Part shown: positions 26,629-35,435 of the stretch, one piece after another
How positions within the stretch are numbered: position 1 is the first letter of the stretch
Layout: each line of letters opens with the position of its first letter
From: Dyadobacter sp. CY323
Lineage (GTDB): Bacteria; Bacteroidota; Bacteroidia; Cytophagales; Spirosomataceae
Reading direction: 5' to 3'
Assembly: GCF_021390245.1 (NCBI RefSeq)
Contig: NZ_JAJUXH010000024.1
Coordinates: 1 to 64,000, forward strand
DNA: 64,000 nucleotides
Position numbers and translations under genes: made by a program
The notes under the pieces: generated by a model
The model's input: only the letters and a program-made list of their open reading frames with translations
The model's database searches: none
Told to the model about the DNA's origin: nothing

Positions 26629-28092
26629 ATGCGTTCGATTCATATACTCGGATTGATACTGGCGATGGTAGCCACCTCTTGTGCGGAACTGGAACAGATT
26701 CCGGACGGAACGAATACCACAGTGAGCCTTTTTAGAAATCAAAAAGATGCGGAGGCGGCTGTGAACGGCATGTACTCCGCGCTTCAATCCCAAAACCTTT
26801 ACAATCAATACAATGAAAACCTCCAGTCCCAGGGAACGGATGATGCCGAATGGGGATTTGGGCGTAACACCAACAATACCGACAAGCTGGCGGTGGACAA
26901 GTTCACCTACACAGCTTCCACGAACCTGGTGTATGCATACTGGAGAACCTTATATCAGAACATCAACCGCGCAAATCTGGCGATCAAGTACATTGACCCG
27001 ATGAGCATTCCCGACGAAAAAAAGAAGCAGTATCTCGGTGAAGCGCATTTCATCCGTGGCCTGATGTTTTTTACATTGGTGAGGTTGTATGGAGAGGTGC
27101 CGCTCGTTCTGGAAGCGACCGAAGATCTCGACGATCTGGAAGTGGCGAAAGAATCCATTGACAAAGTGTATGATCAGATCCTTGCGGATTTTCAGCACGC
27201 AAAAACGAATCTTCCGCTGACTTATCCGGCTGTTGATAAAGGCAGAGCTACTAAAGGAGCTGCGATGGCGATGCTGGCAAAAGTCTATGTGACCCGTAAG
27301 GAATGGCAGAAAGCGGCGGACGAAACGCAGGAAATCATCGCGCTCGGAAGCTACTCGCTTTGGCCGACTTATGAAGAGGTTTTCAGGATTGCCAACAAAA
27401 ACAACAAAGAATCGATTTTTGAAATTCAGTACCGCAGCCTGGGAAGCATTGGCAATAACAATGGTTCCACGTACAATGGTTTTTTCAGACCTCCGGCAAA
27501 CGTTTTGCCACCTGCGGCGGGCAAATTTGCCGGCTACGGGGATAATCCGGTGACCGAAAACCATTACAAATCGTATGCTCCCGGTGACCAGCGAAGAGAG
27601 GTGAATGTGCGATATTTCCCGAATGCCCCGAAGTCAATTCTGTATCCTTATTATGTGAACAAATACCAGGATCCCAATGCATTCAACGTAAATGACGGGG
27701 GAAATAACTATTACATCGCCCGCTACGCCGACATACTGATGATGAGCGCGGAAGTACTGCATGAGCTTCAGCCGGGAAGTACCGTCGCTTACGACAGGTT
27801 CAACCAGGTAAGACGCCGTGCGTTTGGCGTGCCATCGAACACGCCGTCGGTTCACGATCTGCCCACCGGACTTACGCCGCAACAGTTCCGGGACAGCGTA
27901 CTTGTAGAACGCAGACGGGAATTCGCATTTGAAGGCCACCGCCGGTTTGATCTTATCCGTATGGGTAAGCTGAAAGAGGCCATGACCAGGCAGGACCCTA
28001 CCATTAAGGTGGAGGACCGGCATCTGCTGTTGCCAATCCCCCAGGACGAACTGATCGTCAATCCGTTGCTGAAACAGAATGAGGGCTATTGA
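26629..28092 (+). CDS. SusD/RagB-type surface lipoprotein (pair 3)
   Basis: 487 residues. Lipobox Cys at residue 18 (MVATSCAE). SusD features: DAEAAVNGMYSALQSQNLYN at the N-terminus, LGEAHFIRGLMFFTLVRLYG, KGRATKGAAMAMLAKVYVTR, then NYYIARYADILMMSAEVLHE and LVERRREFAFEGHRRFDLIR, ending LKQNEGY. It should act as the glycan-binding lid of the pair 3 SusC. It is followed after 35 bp by the putative lyase, so the three genes probably form one transcript ending at the terminator near 29978. Confidence 0.95.
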   Translation: MRSIHILGLILAMVATSCAELEQIPDGTNTTVSLFRNQKDAEAAVNGMYSALQSQNLYNQYNENLQSQGTDDAEWGFGRNTNNTDKLAVDKFTYTASTNLVYAYWRTLYQNINRANLAIKYIDPMSIPDEKKKQYLGEAHFIRGLMFFTLVRLYGEVPLVLEATEDLDDLEVAKESIDKVYDQILADFQHAKTNLPLTYPAVDKGRATKGAAMAMLAKVYVTRKEWQKAADETQEIIALGSYSLWPTYEEVFRIANKNNKESIFEIQYRSLGSIGNNNGSTYNGFFRPPANVLPPAAGKFAGYGDNPVTENHYKSYAPGDQRREVNVRYFPNAPKSILYPYYVNKYQDPNAFNVNDGGNNYYIARYADILMMSAEVLHELQPGSTVAYDRFNQVRRRAFGVPSNTPSVHDLPTGLTPQQFRDSVLVERRREFAFEGHRRFDLIRMGKLKEAMTRQDPTIKVEDRHLLLPIPQDELIVNPLLKQNEGY

Positions 28093-28127
28093 AATGTTTC
28101 GGTTCACAAAAAATTGACTCTTAACTC

Positions 28128-29966
28128 ATGAGTAAAATAGTGGCTTTTTGTTCCACACTGCTTCTGCTGGCAGTGATAGGAGGAAGTGTGTCGGGACAGT
28201 CCTGGCCGAAAGTGAAAGACGTCGACCTAAGCAAGCTAAGTCCGAATGATTTTAAGGATGACGAGCTGGATTTGCCTTATTATCTCAAACATTTTCACAC
28301 CGTGGCGAACAGTGTGATCGAGAGCGGGCCCGACAAAGGGTATATATCCCTGGCAGTATGGAGAAGGCCGGTGGATAACAAGCCCTACAATGCCCGGATC
28401 ATGGAAAACATCTTGTCCCTCGCCTATTTTTACGCAACAGACCGTCCGTGGAACCCCTATTTCAAATCGGAAGCGGTGAAAGTCCGCATGGAGGCGGCAC
28501 TGGAGTTTTGGCTCAGAATGCAGCATAGCAGCGGGAAGTTCAGCGAATACGGGCCGGAAAAATGGAACCTGGCTGGCACCTCTTTTGCTACTTTATGCAT
28601 GGGACGGACGTTGGAACTGCTTCAAAAATCGGGCGGCATTGATGCCCGGCTTTTCAACAGGGTGAAGGCTGCGCAACGGAAAGCGATCATGTTTGTGCTT
28701 GATGACGAAGAAGTTTACGAGCACGGGAAGAATTATACCAACCAGTACACAGCTTCCTTTCCCGGTGCGCTTGCCTATCTGAAGATGTATCCGGAAAAAG
28801 AAATGCAGGACAAATTCGAGCGCAGGCTTGAACAGACTGGAAAAGATTTTCAGAGTCCTGCTGGCTTTTTCTACGAAGCAGGAGGGACGGACCATGGCTA
28901 CAACATGAACACGCATCACAGCAATTCGCGTATCATGTACGATTACACGCATGGTAAACCGATGGCCCGTGCGATTGAAAAGGAGGAGGAAAAATTCGTC
29001 GAGTGGTTAGCTTTCAATGCCGTGAAGGAGCCTGGGAGCAAGTACTTCACGCTGAACCGCGGCACCGAAACCCGGACGCCCGCACCCGTTGTGGCCAACT
29101 ACATTGTGAAGAGCCCGCTGGGGGAACACGTGGAACTGCTGCGTGCTTTTACACCTGCCAAAGAAGAAATCACGGAAAATAACCGAAACAAACGAAAGGT
29201 TCTGACCGAAAAGTGGCCGGATGTGGGCAAGCTTGATACCTACTCGCCGACGAACTTGCTGCATCTGAACCGCTATCAGTGGAATCCGAGTAAAGCGCAG
29301 CAGGCAGCAGCGATGCGCAAATTGCCTTATTTAAGCAGGGAGCGGTTTACCCATCAGCGAGTGGATAGCAAAGTTCCGGTGGTTTTTACGTTTGTGAAAC
29401 GCAAAAACTATTACGCAGCTTTTAATTCGGGCAAAGTTACGAGCAGCCGCCAGCGTTATGGGATCGGGTTATTGTGGGACCCCGTAGCGGGCACGTTTCT
29501 GCAGTCGCATGCTGCGACCAAGGATGCTGCCTGGGGGACCAAAGGTCCCGGCGATCTGGTGTATGAAGCGAAAGACCTGTTTGCAGAGATGCGGATCAAT
29601 GGCGAAAGGGTAAATGAGGCCGTCGGAAATAGAGATTTGGAGCTGGGTGTGTTGACGGTGCATTATCCCCTCGGAGAAGCGGGGAAAAAGGAACTGACCT
29701 TCCAGGAAAATGAAATACGCGTGAACGTCACACATCAGGCGGCTTTTAAAGAGTTTCTGCCGCTTTTGGTCCATGCGAAAGACGAAATAGACATTTCCCG
29801 CCAGGGTGTCGTGACCATCAGCAAGAATGGAAAACAGATCGAGATCGTGTACGATTCGCCCGAAATGGCAACGCTGCAAAAAACGGATATCAAAAGCGGG
29901 GATCAGGATGCGGTAACGATCGTTATCAGCGCCAGGGATAAGCTGACCTACACGATAAAGATGTAG
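28128..29966 (+). CDS. Secreted protein of unknown family, possibly a polysaccharide lyase
   Basis: 612 residues with a signal peptide (1-23, ending VSGQS). I do not recognise a firm family. Residues about 30-330 are rich in helices with aromatic and WRR/WNLAG-type motifs, as in (alpha/alpha) toroid enzymes, and contain a polar cluster GGTDHGYNMNTHHSNSR (about 262-278) with Asn, His, Tyr and Arg residues of the kind used by lyases of the heparinase and related families. Residues about 360-612 are beta-rich (RYGIGLLWDP, HAATKDAAWG, then strands to TYTIKM), matching the beta-sandwich that follows such toroids. Position after SusC/SusD pair 3 supports a glycan-degrading role. Lyase function is inference; a glycosidase of the six-hairpin type or a non-catalytic role is possible. 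Confidence 0.55.
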   Translation: MSKIVAFCSTLLLLAVIGGSVSGQSWPKVKDVDLSKLSPNDFKDDELDLPYYLKHFHTVANSVIESGPDKGYISLAVWRRPVDNKPYNARIMENILSLAYFYATDRPWNPYFKSEAVKVRMEAALEFWLRMQHSSGKFSEYGPEKWNLAGTSFATLCMGRTLELLQKSGGIDARLFNRVKAAQRKAIMFVLDDEEVYEHGKNYTNQYTASFPGALAYLKMYPEKEMQDKFERRLEQTGKDFQSPAGFFYEAGGTDHGYNMNTHHSNSRIMYDYTHGKPMARAIEKEEEKFVEWLAFNAVKEPGSKYFTLNRGTETRTPAPVVANYIVKSPLGEHVELLRAFTPAKEEITENNRNKRKVLTEKWPDVGKLDTYSPTNLLHLNRYQWNPSKAQQAAAMRKLPYLSRERFTHQRVDSKVPVVFTFVKRKNYYAAFNSGKVTSSRQRYGIGLLWDPVAGTFLQSHAATKDAAWGTKGPGDLVYEAKDLFAEMRINGERVNEAVGNRDLELGVLTVHYPLGEAGKKELTFQENEIRVNVTHQAAFKEFLPLLVHAKDEIDISRQGVVTISKNGKQIEIVYDSPEMATLQKTDIKSGDQDAVTIVISARDKLTYTIKM

Positions 29967-29977
29967 CAATTTTTGCG

Positions 29978-30008
29978 GGCAGGTCTCCCTATTGACCTGC
30001 CTACTGGT
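29978..30008 (+). terminator. Intrinsic terminator after unit 3
   Basis: GGCAGGTC (29978-29985), loop TCCCTATT, GACCTGCC (29994-30001), then TACTGGTTTTT. It lies 12 bp after the stop of the 612-residue protein and separates that operon from the next sigma gene. Confidence 0.7.
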
Positions 30009-30077
30009 TTTTCGAGGTCATACCAAATTAAAGTTTGAAGTTCTTTCAATATTCAAATTAAAATATTGAGTTATTTA

Positions 30078-30108
30078 CTTGATATGTAATAATTGCCTGC
30101 TACTTTCG
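30078..30108 (+). promoter_or_regulatory. Promoter of ECF sigma gene, unit 4
   Basis: TTG at 30079-30081 and TACTTTCG at 30101-30108 (one mismatch to TAnnTTTG) are separated by 19 bp, the expected Bacteroidota spacing. Transcription would begin near 30114, 12 bp before the ATG at 30126. Confidence 0.5.
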
Positions 30109-30125
30109 CATATACTTAAATAGGT

Positions 30126-30710
30126 ATGTCATTATACAGCCAGGCAACGGATAGTGAGCTTACTTTCTTGTTACAAGAAGGTCGGGAGGCTGCATTTGAT
30201 GAAATTTATAAGCGTCACTGGAAGAAATTATACAACGAAGCATTCAGACGCTTGCACGATGCGGGGTTATGTGAAGAAGTGGTGCAGGATGTTTTTATTG
30301 ATCTGTGGAATAAAAGAGCGCAACGGGAAATCGAGAATTTGCTGCCTTATCTGCTCACTACCGTTAAGTATCAGGTTTTTGCGCTCTATAAAAAAAACAA
30401 GGCCTTACCTTATTTCGAGGAGCCGCTGGAACATATGGCGGTATCATCCTTGCATTCAGACTCCCGCTGTTTCGAAGAGGAACTGATTGCGGCAGTCAAT
30501 TCCTGGCTGAGTCTGCAGCCTGAGGGCCGCCGGAAGATCTTCCGCATGCGATATCTCGAAGGAATGCCTACGAAAGAGATCGCCAGCGAATTAAACATTT
30601 CACACAAAACCGTTCAAAACCAACTCCACTCGTCGAAAGGAAGCCTGAAATTATCCATTTCGAAGCTGTTCTTCACTTTTCTCTGCTACTGTCTCACAGT
30701 GTCAAACTGA
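30126..30710 (+). CDS. ECF sigma-70 factor (FecI-like), unit 4
   Basis: 194 residues. Region 2 (about 12-80: LLQEGREAAFDEIYKRHWKK, then CEEVVQDVFIDLWNKR) and region 4 (about 120-178: LQPEGRRKIFRMRYLEGMPT, then SELNISHKTVQNQL) are intact. The last 15 residues, KLFFTFLCYCLTVSN, form an unusually hydrophobic tail. It is followed after 150 bp by a FecR gene and then an STN-type susC, so it should be released by FecR on substrate uptake and transcribe the adjacent operon. The gap to FecR is AT-rich and has no clear terminator; unlike unit 2 the two genes do not overlap. Confidence 0.92.
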   Translation: MSLYSQATDSELTFLLQEGREAAFDEIYKRHWKKLYNEAFRRLHDAGLCEEVVQDVFIDLWNKRAQREIENLLPYLLTTVKYQVFALYKKNKALPYFEEPLEHMAVSSLHSDSRCFEEELIAAVNSWLSLQPEGRRKIFRMRYLEGMPTKEIASELNISHKTVQNQLHSSKGSLKLSISKLFFTFLCYCLTVSN

Positions 30711-30860
30711 CCGCGGGCCCATTCTTCTTTATTTTATTTCAATTGTAATTTCCTGTTTTTCAGTTGGTTAATTTTTATTTAAAAATTAATTGAGAATTTC
30801 TGTAAGGATGATGGGAGATTTTTTCCAAAACATACACTGTATGATCAAAGCCCCATTGGA

Positions 30861-31880
30861 ATGATATCAAATTACTATTTCAAGAATTTCCGAAAACTGG
30901 TTGCGAAATATCTGAATGGAAAATCGACTACTGACGAAGCAGCGGCAATCGAACAGTACTACGATCTTTTCAAAGACGAACCGGACGCAACCGGCCAGAT
31001 GGGAGCGGATGAAATGAGCGCATTGGATGCCCGATTGAGATCCGGGATATCGCGGGGTATGAAAAAGGAGGCTGCACGGCAAATACCCTTGTACCAGTAT
31101 CCCTGGTTCCGGATGGCGGCCATATTCCTTGCGATCATTGGCATCGTAGGCTTGTTTTACAAATGGCAGAACGATCACCGGAACTACAAACCGGTAGGAG
31201 TGGAAAACATAAAACCAACGGGTTCGGATCGCTTCGTGACCTTGCCCGACGGGAGCAAAGTTGTGTTACGTGCGGGCAGTAACCTGAGTTACGGGAAAGA
31301 TTTTAACAAAACCACCCGGGAGGTAACGCTGACGGGAGAAGCCTACTTTGACGTGGCACATATAGAATATTCGGACGGGGAAAATCAGTCGGTTCCAAAG
31401 CCTTTTACCATTCTCACCGGAAAAGTGAAAACGACGGTTTTAGGTACAGCTTTTGGCATTAAAGCCTGGCCGGAAAGTAAAGACATTACGGTTACCGTAT
31501 CACGCGGCAAGGTGCGGGTCGAGGACGAGAATCATGTGATTGCCATTCTCACCGAGGAAAAACAGGTGCGTTACAATACAGAAACTACGGTTTCTGATAA
31601 AAGGGAAGTGAAATCGGCGGAGCTGGTAGGCTGGGCCCAGATGGACATGACATTCGATGCCATGCCGTTTTCGACTCTTGCAGAGCATCTGGGCAAACGG
31701 TATCATGTAAATATTACATTCAATAACCCTGAACTTAAAAATTGTTCGTTCACCGGACGTTTTACCGGAACGGAGTCGCTGGAAGAAGTGATGAATACCC
31801 TGGCAGCTACCAGCAAAACCACCTTTGTAATAGATGACCGGAACGAGACCGTGGTGATAGACGGAGAGAAGTGCAATTAA
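30861..31880 (+). CDS. FecR-family anti-sigma regulator, unit 4
   Basis: 339 residues. Cytoplasmic N-terminus with a short helical module (KLVAKYLNGKSTTDEAAAIE), one membrane segment (about 80-96, FRMAAIFLAIIGIVGLFY), periplasmic FecR domain (about 118-225: RFVTLPDGSKVVLRAGSNLS, REVTLTGEAYFDVAH, TTVLGTAFGIKAW, VTVSRGKVRVEDE) and DUF4974 domain (about 262-335: MTFDAMPFSTLAEHLGKRYH). It carries the signal from the STN domain of the SusC encoded 150 bp downstream to the sigma factor upstream. Confidence 0.93.
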   Translation: MISNYYFKNFRKLVAKYLNGKSTTDEAAAIEQYYDLFKDEPDATGQMGADEMSALDARLRSGISRGMKKEAARQIPLYQYPWFRMAAIFLAIIGIVGLFYKWQNDHRNYKPVGVENIKPTGSDRFVTLPDGSKVVLRAGSNLSYGKDFNKTTREVTLTGEAYFDVAHIEYSDGENQSVPKPFTILTGKVKTTVLGTAFGIKAWPESKDITVTVSRGKVRVEDENHVIAILTEEKQVRYNTETTVSDKREVKSAELVGWAQMDMTFDAMPFSTLAEHLGKRYHVNITFNNPELKNCSFTGRFTGTESLEEVMNTLAATSKTTFVIDDRNETVVIDGEKCN

Positions 31881-31909
31881 GAATTTACTAATCCTAAACC
31901 ATAAACGTA

Positions 31910-31990
31910 ATGAACGACTGCAAATCAATAAGAGGGCCCAGCGCTCAACAAAAAAACTCCCCCGGCCTGGACAGCAATGAGGAGTTTTAG
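31910..31990 (+). promoter_or_regulatory. Leader hairpin overlapping a 26-codon ORF before susC (pair 4)
   Basis: After AAAAAAA, AAAACTCC (31953-31960) pairs with GGAGTTTT (31981-31988), a terminator-like structure 41 bp before the susC start. A small ORF (ATG 31910, stop TAG 31988-31990; begins MNDCKSIRGPS) runs through both arms and stops at the base of the 3' arm. The layout permits attenuation by leader translation, or it may simply end the sigma-fecR transcript. Protein expression of the small ORF is unproven. Confidence 0.4.
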
Positions 31991-32029
31991 CTAAAAAATT
32001 TGACTCAAACTTTCTAAACCAAACAAAGG

Positions 32030-35000
32030 ATGCAAAACTTTTTCGCTTTTGCAAGCATGTCTTATTATGTCCAATTCCCAAGCTGGATGAGGGCTAATTC
32101 CAAAATGCTTATGAGAATCGGTGTATGCTGTGGCACAATTTTGCTCATCACGGCGCAGGTCTTATTTGCTGATATCAGCAAGGCTCAGGACATCCGGGAA
32201 ACCAGGATCGAGTTCGCGTGCAAGCACGTTTCATTAAAAACGGCTCTTCAGAAACTGCAGGCTAAAAGCGGGTATAACTTCTTTTATATGTCGTCCAAAG
32301 TGTCTGCGTATACTGATATCAGTTTGGAGGAGGAGACGCGTACGATTCAAACTACATTGGAGCTCATCCTGATGAACACCCCGTTTGGTTTCAAGCAGGA
32401 AGGGAAGAATATCATACTCTCGGAAAAGAGCCCCGAGCAAGTCCCGAAGCAGCAGCAGCCGAGCAGTCTCCCGCCGCCGGTTAAAGGGAAAGTTACGGAC
32501 CAGAAAGGACAGGCACTGCCGGGAGTGAGCATCATCGTGAAGGAAACGCAGCTCGGAACGATCACCGACACCGAGGGAAATTTTTCATTGACATTGCCTG
32601 AGGGAAGTACGGTCCTTGTTTTTTCCTTCATAGGATATGTCAGTCAGGAAGTTCCGGTAAACGGCAGGTCGGAGATCGATATCATTTTAGCGGAAAGTGT
32701 GGACAACCTCAAAGAGATCGTAGTCGTGGGCTACGGTACCCAAAGCAAGCGAAACCTGACTTCCTCGATCAGCTCGGTTTCCCCGAAAGACATTGCTAAC
32801 CAGCCCGTACAACAGGTTGGGCAGGCATTGCAGGGAAAAATAGCCGGGGTGCAGATCATCCAGAACTCGGGATCTCCCGGATCTTCCCTGATGGTCAGGA
32901 TTCGCGGGGCGGGCACGGTCAACAACAGCGAGCCGCTTTATGTAATAGATGGCAACCTGGGAGCCTCCCCGTCCAGCCTGGACCCCAATCAGATCGAGTC
33001 CATTGAAATTTTGAAAAGTGCCTCTGCCTCGGCCATTTACGGGGCGCAGGGAGCGAATGGGGTCATTATCATCACCACCAAGAAAGGGGTTACCGGAAAA
33101 TCGAACATTCAGCTGAATGTATATTCGGGTGTGCAGCAGGTTCACAGAACGATGCCTCTTGTCAATGGCCGGCAGTATGCGCAATTGTACAATCTGGCAT
33201 TGACCAATGCAGGTAAAGATCCTTTGTTCAAGGATGTACAATCCTTGGGCGCAGGTACCGATTGGCAAGACGCCATTTTTCGTTCTGCATCTATATTGAA
33301 TGCGGAAATATCGGCCAGCGGCGGCAGTGAAAAAGGTACGTATTACATTTCAGGGGGTTATTACAATCAAAAAGGTACCGTTATAAATACGGATTACAGC
33401 CGGATCAACTTCCGGGTAAACTCTGAGTACAAAGTAACCAAGGCCATTACAATCGGCGAGAATATCTCATTGAGCTACGGAACACGGAACAGTATTCCTG
33501 AATTCGGCGCGAGAAATCCGGTACCGAATGCCTGGCACATGGATCCCACCGTTCCTGTGAAAAATCCGGATGGCAGCTGGGGTTTTCCGAAGTTTTCAGA
33601 TACCAAAAATCCTGTTGCCGAGGCGACACTTTATACCAATACCATTAAAAGTCCGATCCTGAACGGAAGCGCGTACCTGACGGCGGACCTGCTGAGTAGT
33701 TTGAAATTCCGGAGCCAGATCAACATGAACCTCGGTTTTTCAAACCTTTATAATTTCATTCCTACGTTCGACATCTTCCCTTTGCAGCGAAATCTGGTCA
33801 CAAGTCTCACAAGGGAAATGAGCCAGACGACCAACTGGGACTGGCAAAATACATTGACCTATGAAAAATCTTTCGGGCAGCACGACCTGGAAGTGCTCGG
33901 CGGGATTACAGCACAATCCAACCGGACTGAAAATATGGTTGCAATCGGTCAAAACCTGCCAATCAATGCCAATACGGACGAAAGCTTACGGTATCTGAGC
34001 CTTGCCACGACTGGCCAGCAGGTTAGTGGCGGAGCAGGCGAGTACGGAATGTTGTCGTTTTTGGGCAGGGTTAATTATAGTTATAAAGGCACTTATCTGT
34101 TTACGGGAAATTTACGGGTCGATGGGTCTTCCAAGTTTGGGAAAAATAACCGGTTCGGGACTTTTCCTTCCTTTTCGCTGGGATGGCGGATCTCGGATGA
34201 GGAATTCATGAAGAATGTCTCATTCATAAACGACCTGAAAATCAGAGGCGGCTGGGGTATGCTGGGAAATCAGAATTCACTTCCCAATTACGCATTCGCC
34301 AGCACCGTCACCCCGAATATCATTTATGGATTTGGCAACAGCATTTCGCAGGGACAGGCCGCAACCAGCATCGGCAATCCCAGTTTGAAATGGGAATCGA
34401 CCAAGGAAACGGAAATTGGTATTGACTTTACGGGATTTGGAAACAGGATCACGGTTTCGGCGGCCTATTATAACAAAAGCACATCCAACATGCTGCTTCG
34501 CGTACCGATCCCGGCTTATTCCGGAGTAACTACCCCGCCATTTGTAAATGGGGGAGATGTGAACAATCAAGGAGTTGAATTGCTGATCACGTACCGGAAA
34601 AAAGCGCCTGGCAAATTCACCTATGATGTTTCGGCAAATCTTTCGAACAACATCAACAAGGTTACGAAGCTGAGCAATTCACAAGCTGCCATATTCGAGG
34701 GAAGTTTTTCCCGGACAACCGTGGGAGAGCCGATCGGCAGCTTTTACGGGCATGTCATGGATGGGATCTTTCAAACGCAGGGGGAAGTTGACCAGCACGC
34801 ATATCAGACTTCCGGCACATCGCCGGGTGATATCCGTTTTAAAGACTTGAACGGGGACAACATAATTGACCAGAATGACCGGACGACAATCGGCTCTCCA
34901 TGGCCAAAATTATCTTATGGCATCAGTTCAAACCTGCGTTACGGACCATTGGATATGAACCTCGGATTCTACGGAGTGTATGGAAATGACATTATCGCAA

Positions 35001-35392
35001 ACTGGAAATACTTCACGCAAGGCAGTAACTTTTACAATTTTGATACAGAGATGCTGAATGCATGGAGCGGCCCCGGTACTTCCAATACCATTCCGCGTTT
35101 GAATGTAAACGATCCTAATAACAACCTTCGTGCTTCCTCATATTACATTGAAAACGGATCGTATTTGCGCCTCAAATCCATCCAGCTCGGCTACACCTAT
35201 CCGCACCCGCTGTTGAAGAGCATTCAGAAAGTACGGATATATGTTGCTTGCCAAAACCTCCTGACGTTCACGAAATACCGCGGTTATGATCCTGAGATCG
35301 GAAGTCCGGGTTCTACATTGATCGTCGGTACGGATGAAGGGTATTATCCGCAGCCAAGAATTGTAACGGCAGGTTTGAGTTTAAGTTTTTAA
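32030..35392 (+). CDS. STN-type SusC/RagA TonB-dependent transducer (pair 4)
   Basis: 1120 residues. The N-terminus is long; the signal peptide hydrophobic core is about 30-45 (GVCCGTILLITAQVLF), so an internal ATG (residue 20, 26 or 28) may be the true start. STN domain about 60-132 (LKTALQKLQAKSGYNFFYMS), CarboxypepD_reg-like domain about 150-224 (LPGVSIIVKETQLGT), TonB box KEIVVVGYGTQ at 228-238, plug with LYVIDGNLG and AIYGAQGANGVIIITTKKG, barrel ending TAGLSLSF. The preceding sigma/FecR pair is its likely signalling partner. SusD follows after 43 bp. Confidence 0.95.
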   Translation: MQNFFAFASMSYYVQFPSWMRANSKMLMRIGVCCGTILLITAQVLFADISKAQDIRETRIEFACKHVSLKTALQKLQAKSGYNFFYMSSKVSAYTDISLEEETRTIQTTLELILMNTPFGFKQEGKNIILSEKSPEQVPKQQQPSSLPPPVKGKVTDQKGQALPGVSIIVKETQLGTITDTEGNFSLTLPEGSTVLVFSFIGYVSQEVPVNGRSEIDIILAESVDNLKEIVVVGYGTQSKRNLTSSISSVSPKDIANQPVQQVGQALQGKIAGVQIIQNSGSPGSSLMVRIRGAGTVNNSEPLYVIDGNLGASPSSLDPNQIESIEILKSASASAIYGAQGANGVIIITTKKGVTGKSNIQLNVYSGVQQVHRTMPLVNGRQYAQLYNLALTNAGKDPLFKDVQSLGAGTDWQDAIFRSASILNAEISASGGSEKGTYYISGGYYNQKGTVINTDYSRINFRVNSEYKVTKAITIGENISLSYGTRNSIPEFGARNPVPNAWHMDPTVPVKNPDGSWGFPKFSDTKNPVAEATLYTNTIKSPILNGSAYLTADLLSSLKFRSQINMNLGFSNLYNFIPTFDIFPLQRNLVTSLTREMSQTTNWDWQNTLTYEKSFGQHDLEVLGGITAQSNRTENMVAIGQNLPINANTDESLRYLSLATTGQQVSGGAGEYGMLSFLGRVNYSYKGTYLFTGNLRVDGSSKFGKNNRFGTFPSFSLGWRISDEEFMKNVSFINDLKIRGGWGMLGNQNSLPNYAFASTVTPNIIYGFGNSISQGQAATSIGNPSLKWESTKETEIGIDFTGFGNRITVSAAYYNKSTSNMLLRVPIPAYSGVTTPPFVNGGDVNNQGVELLITYRKKAPGKFTYDVSANLSNNINKVTKLSNSQAAIFEGSFSRTTVGEPIGSFYGHVMDGIFQTQGEVDQHAYQTSGTSPGDIRFKDLNGDNIIDQNDRTTIGSPWPKLSYGISSNLRYGPLDMNLGFYGVYGNDIIANWKYFTQGSNFYNFDTEMLNAWSGPGTSNTIPRLNVNDPNNNLRASSYYIENGSYLRLKSIQLGYTYPHPLLKSIQKVRIYVACQNLLTFTKYRGYDPEIGSPGSTLIVGTDEGYYPQPRIVTAGLSLSF

Positions 35393-35435
35393 TTCCTGAA
35401 ATGGTTTATTCCAACTAATATAATCTTCAAGAACT

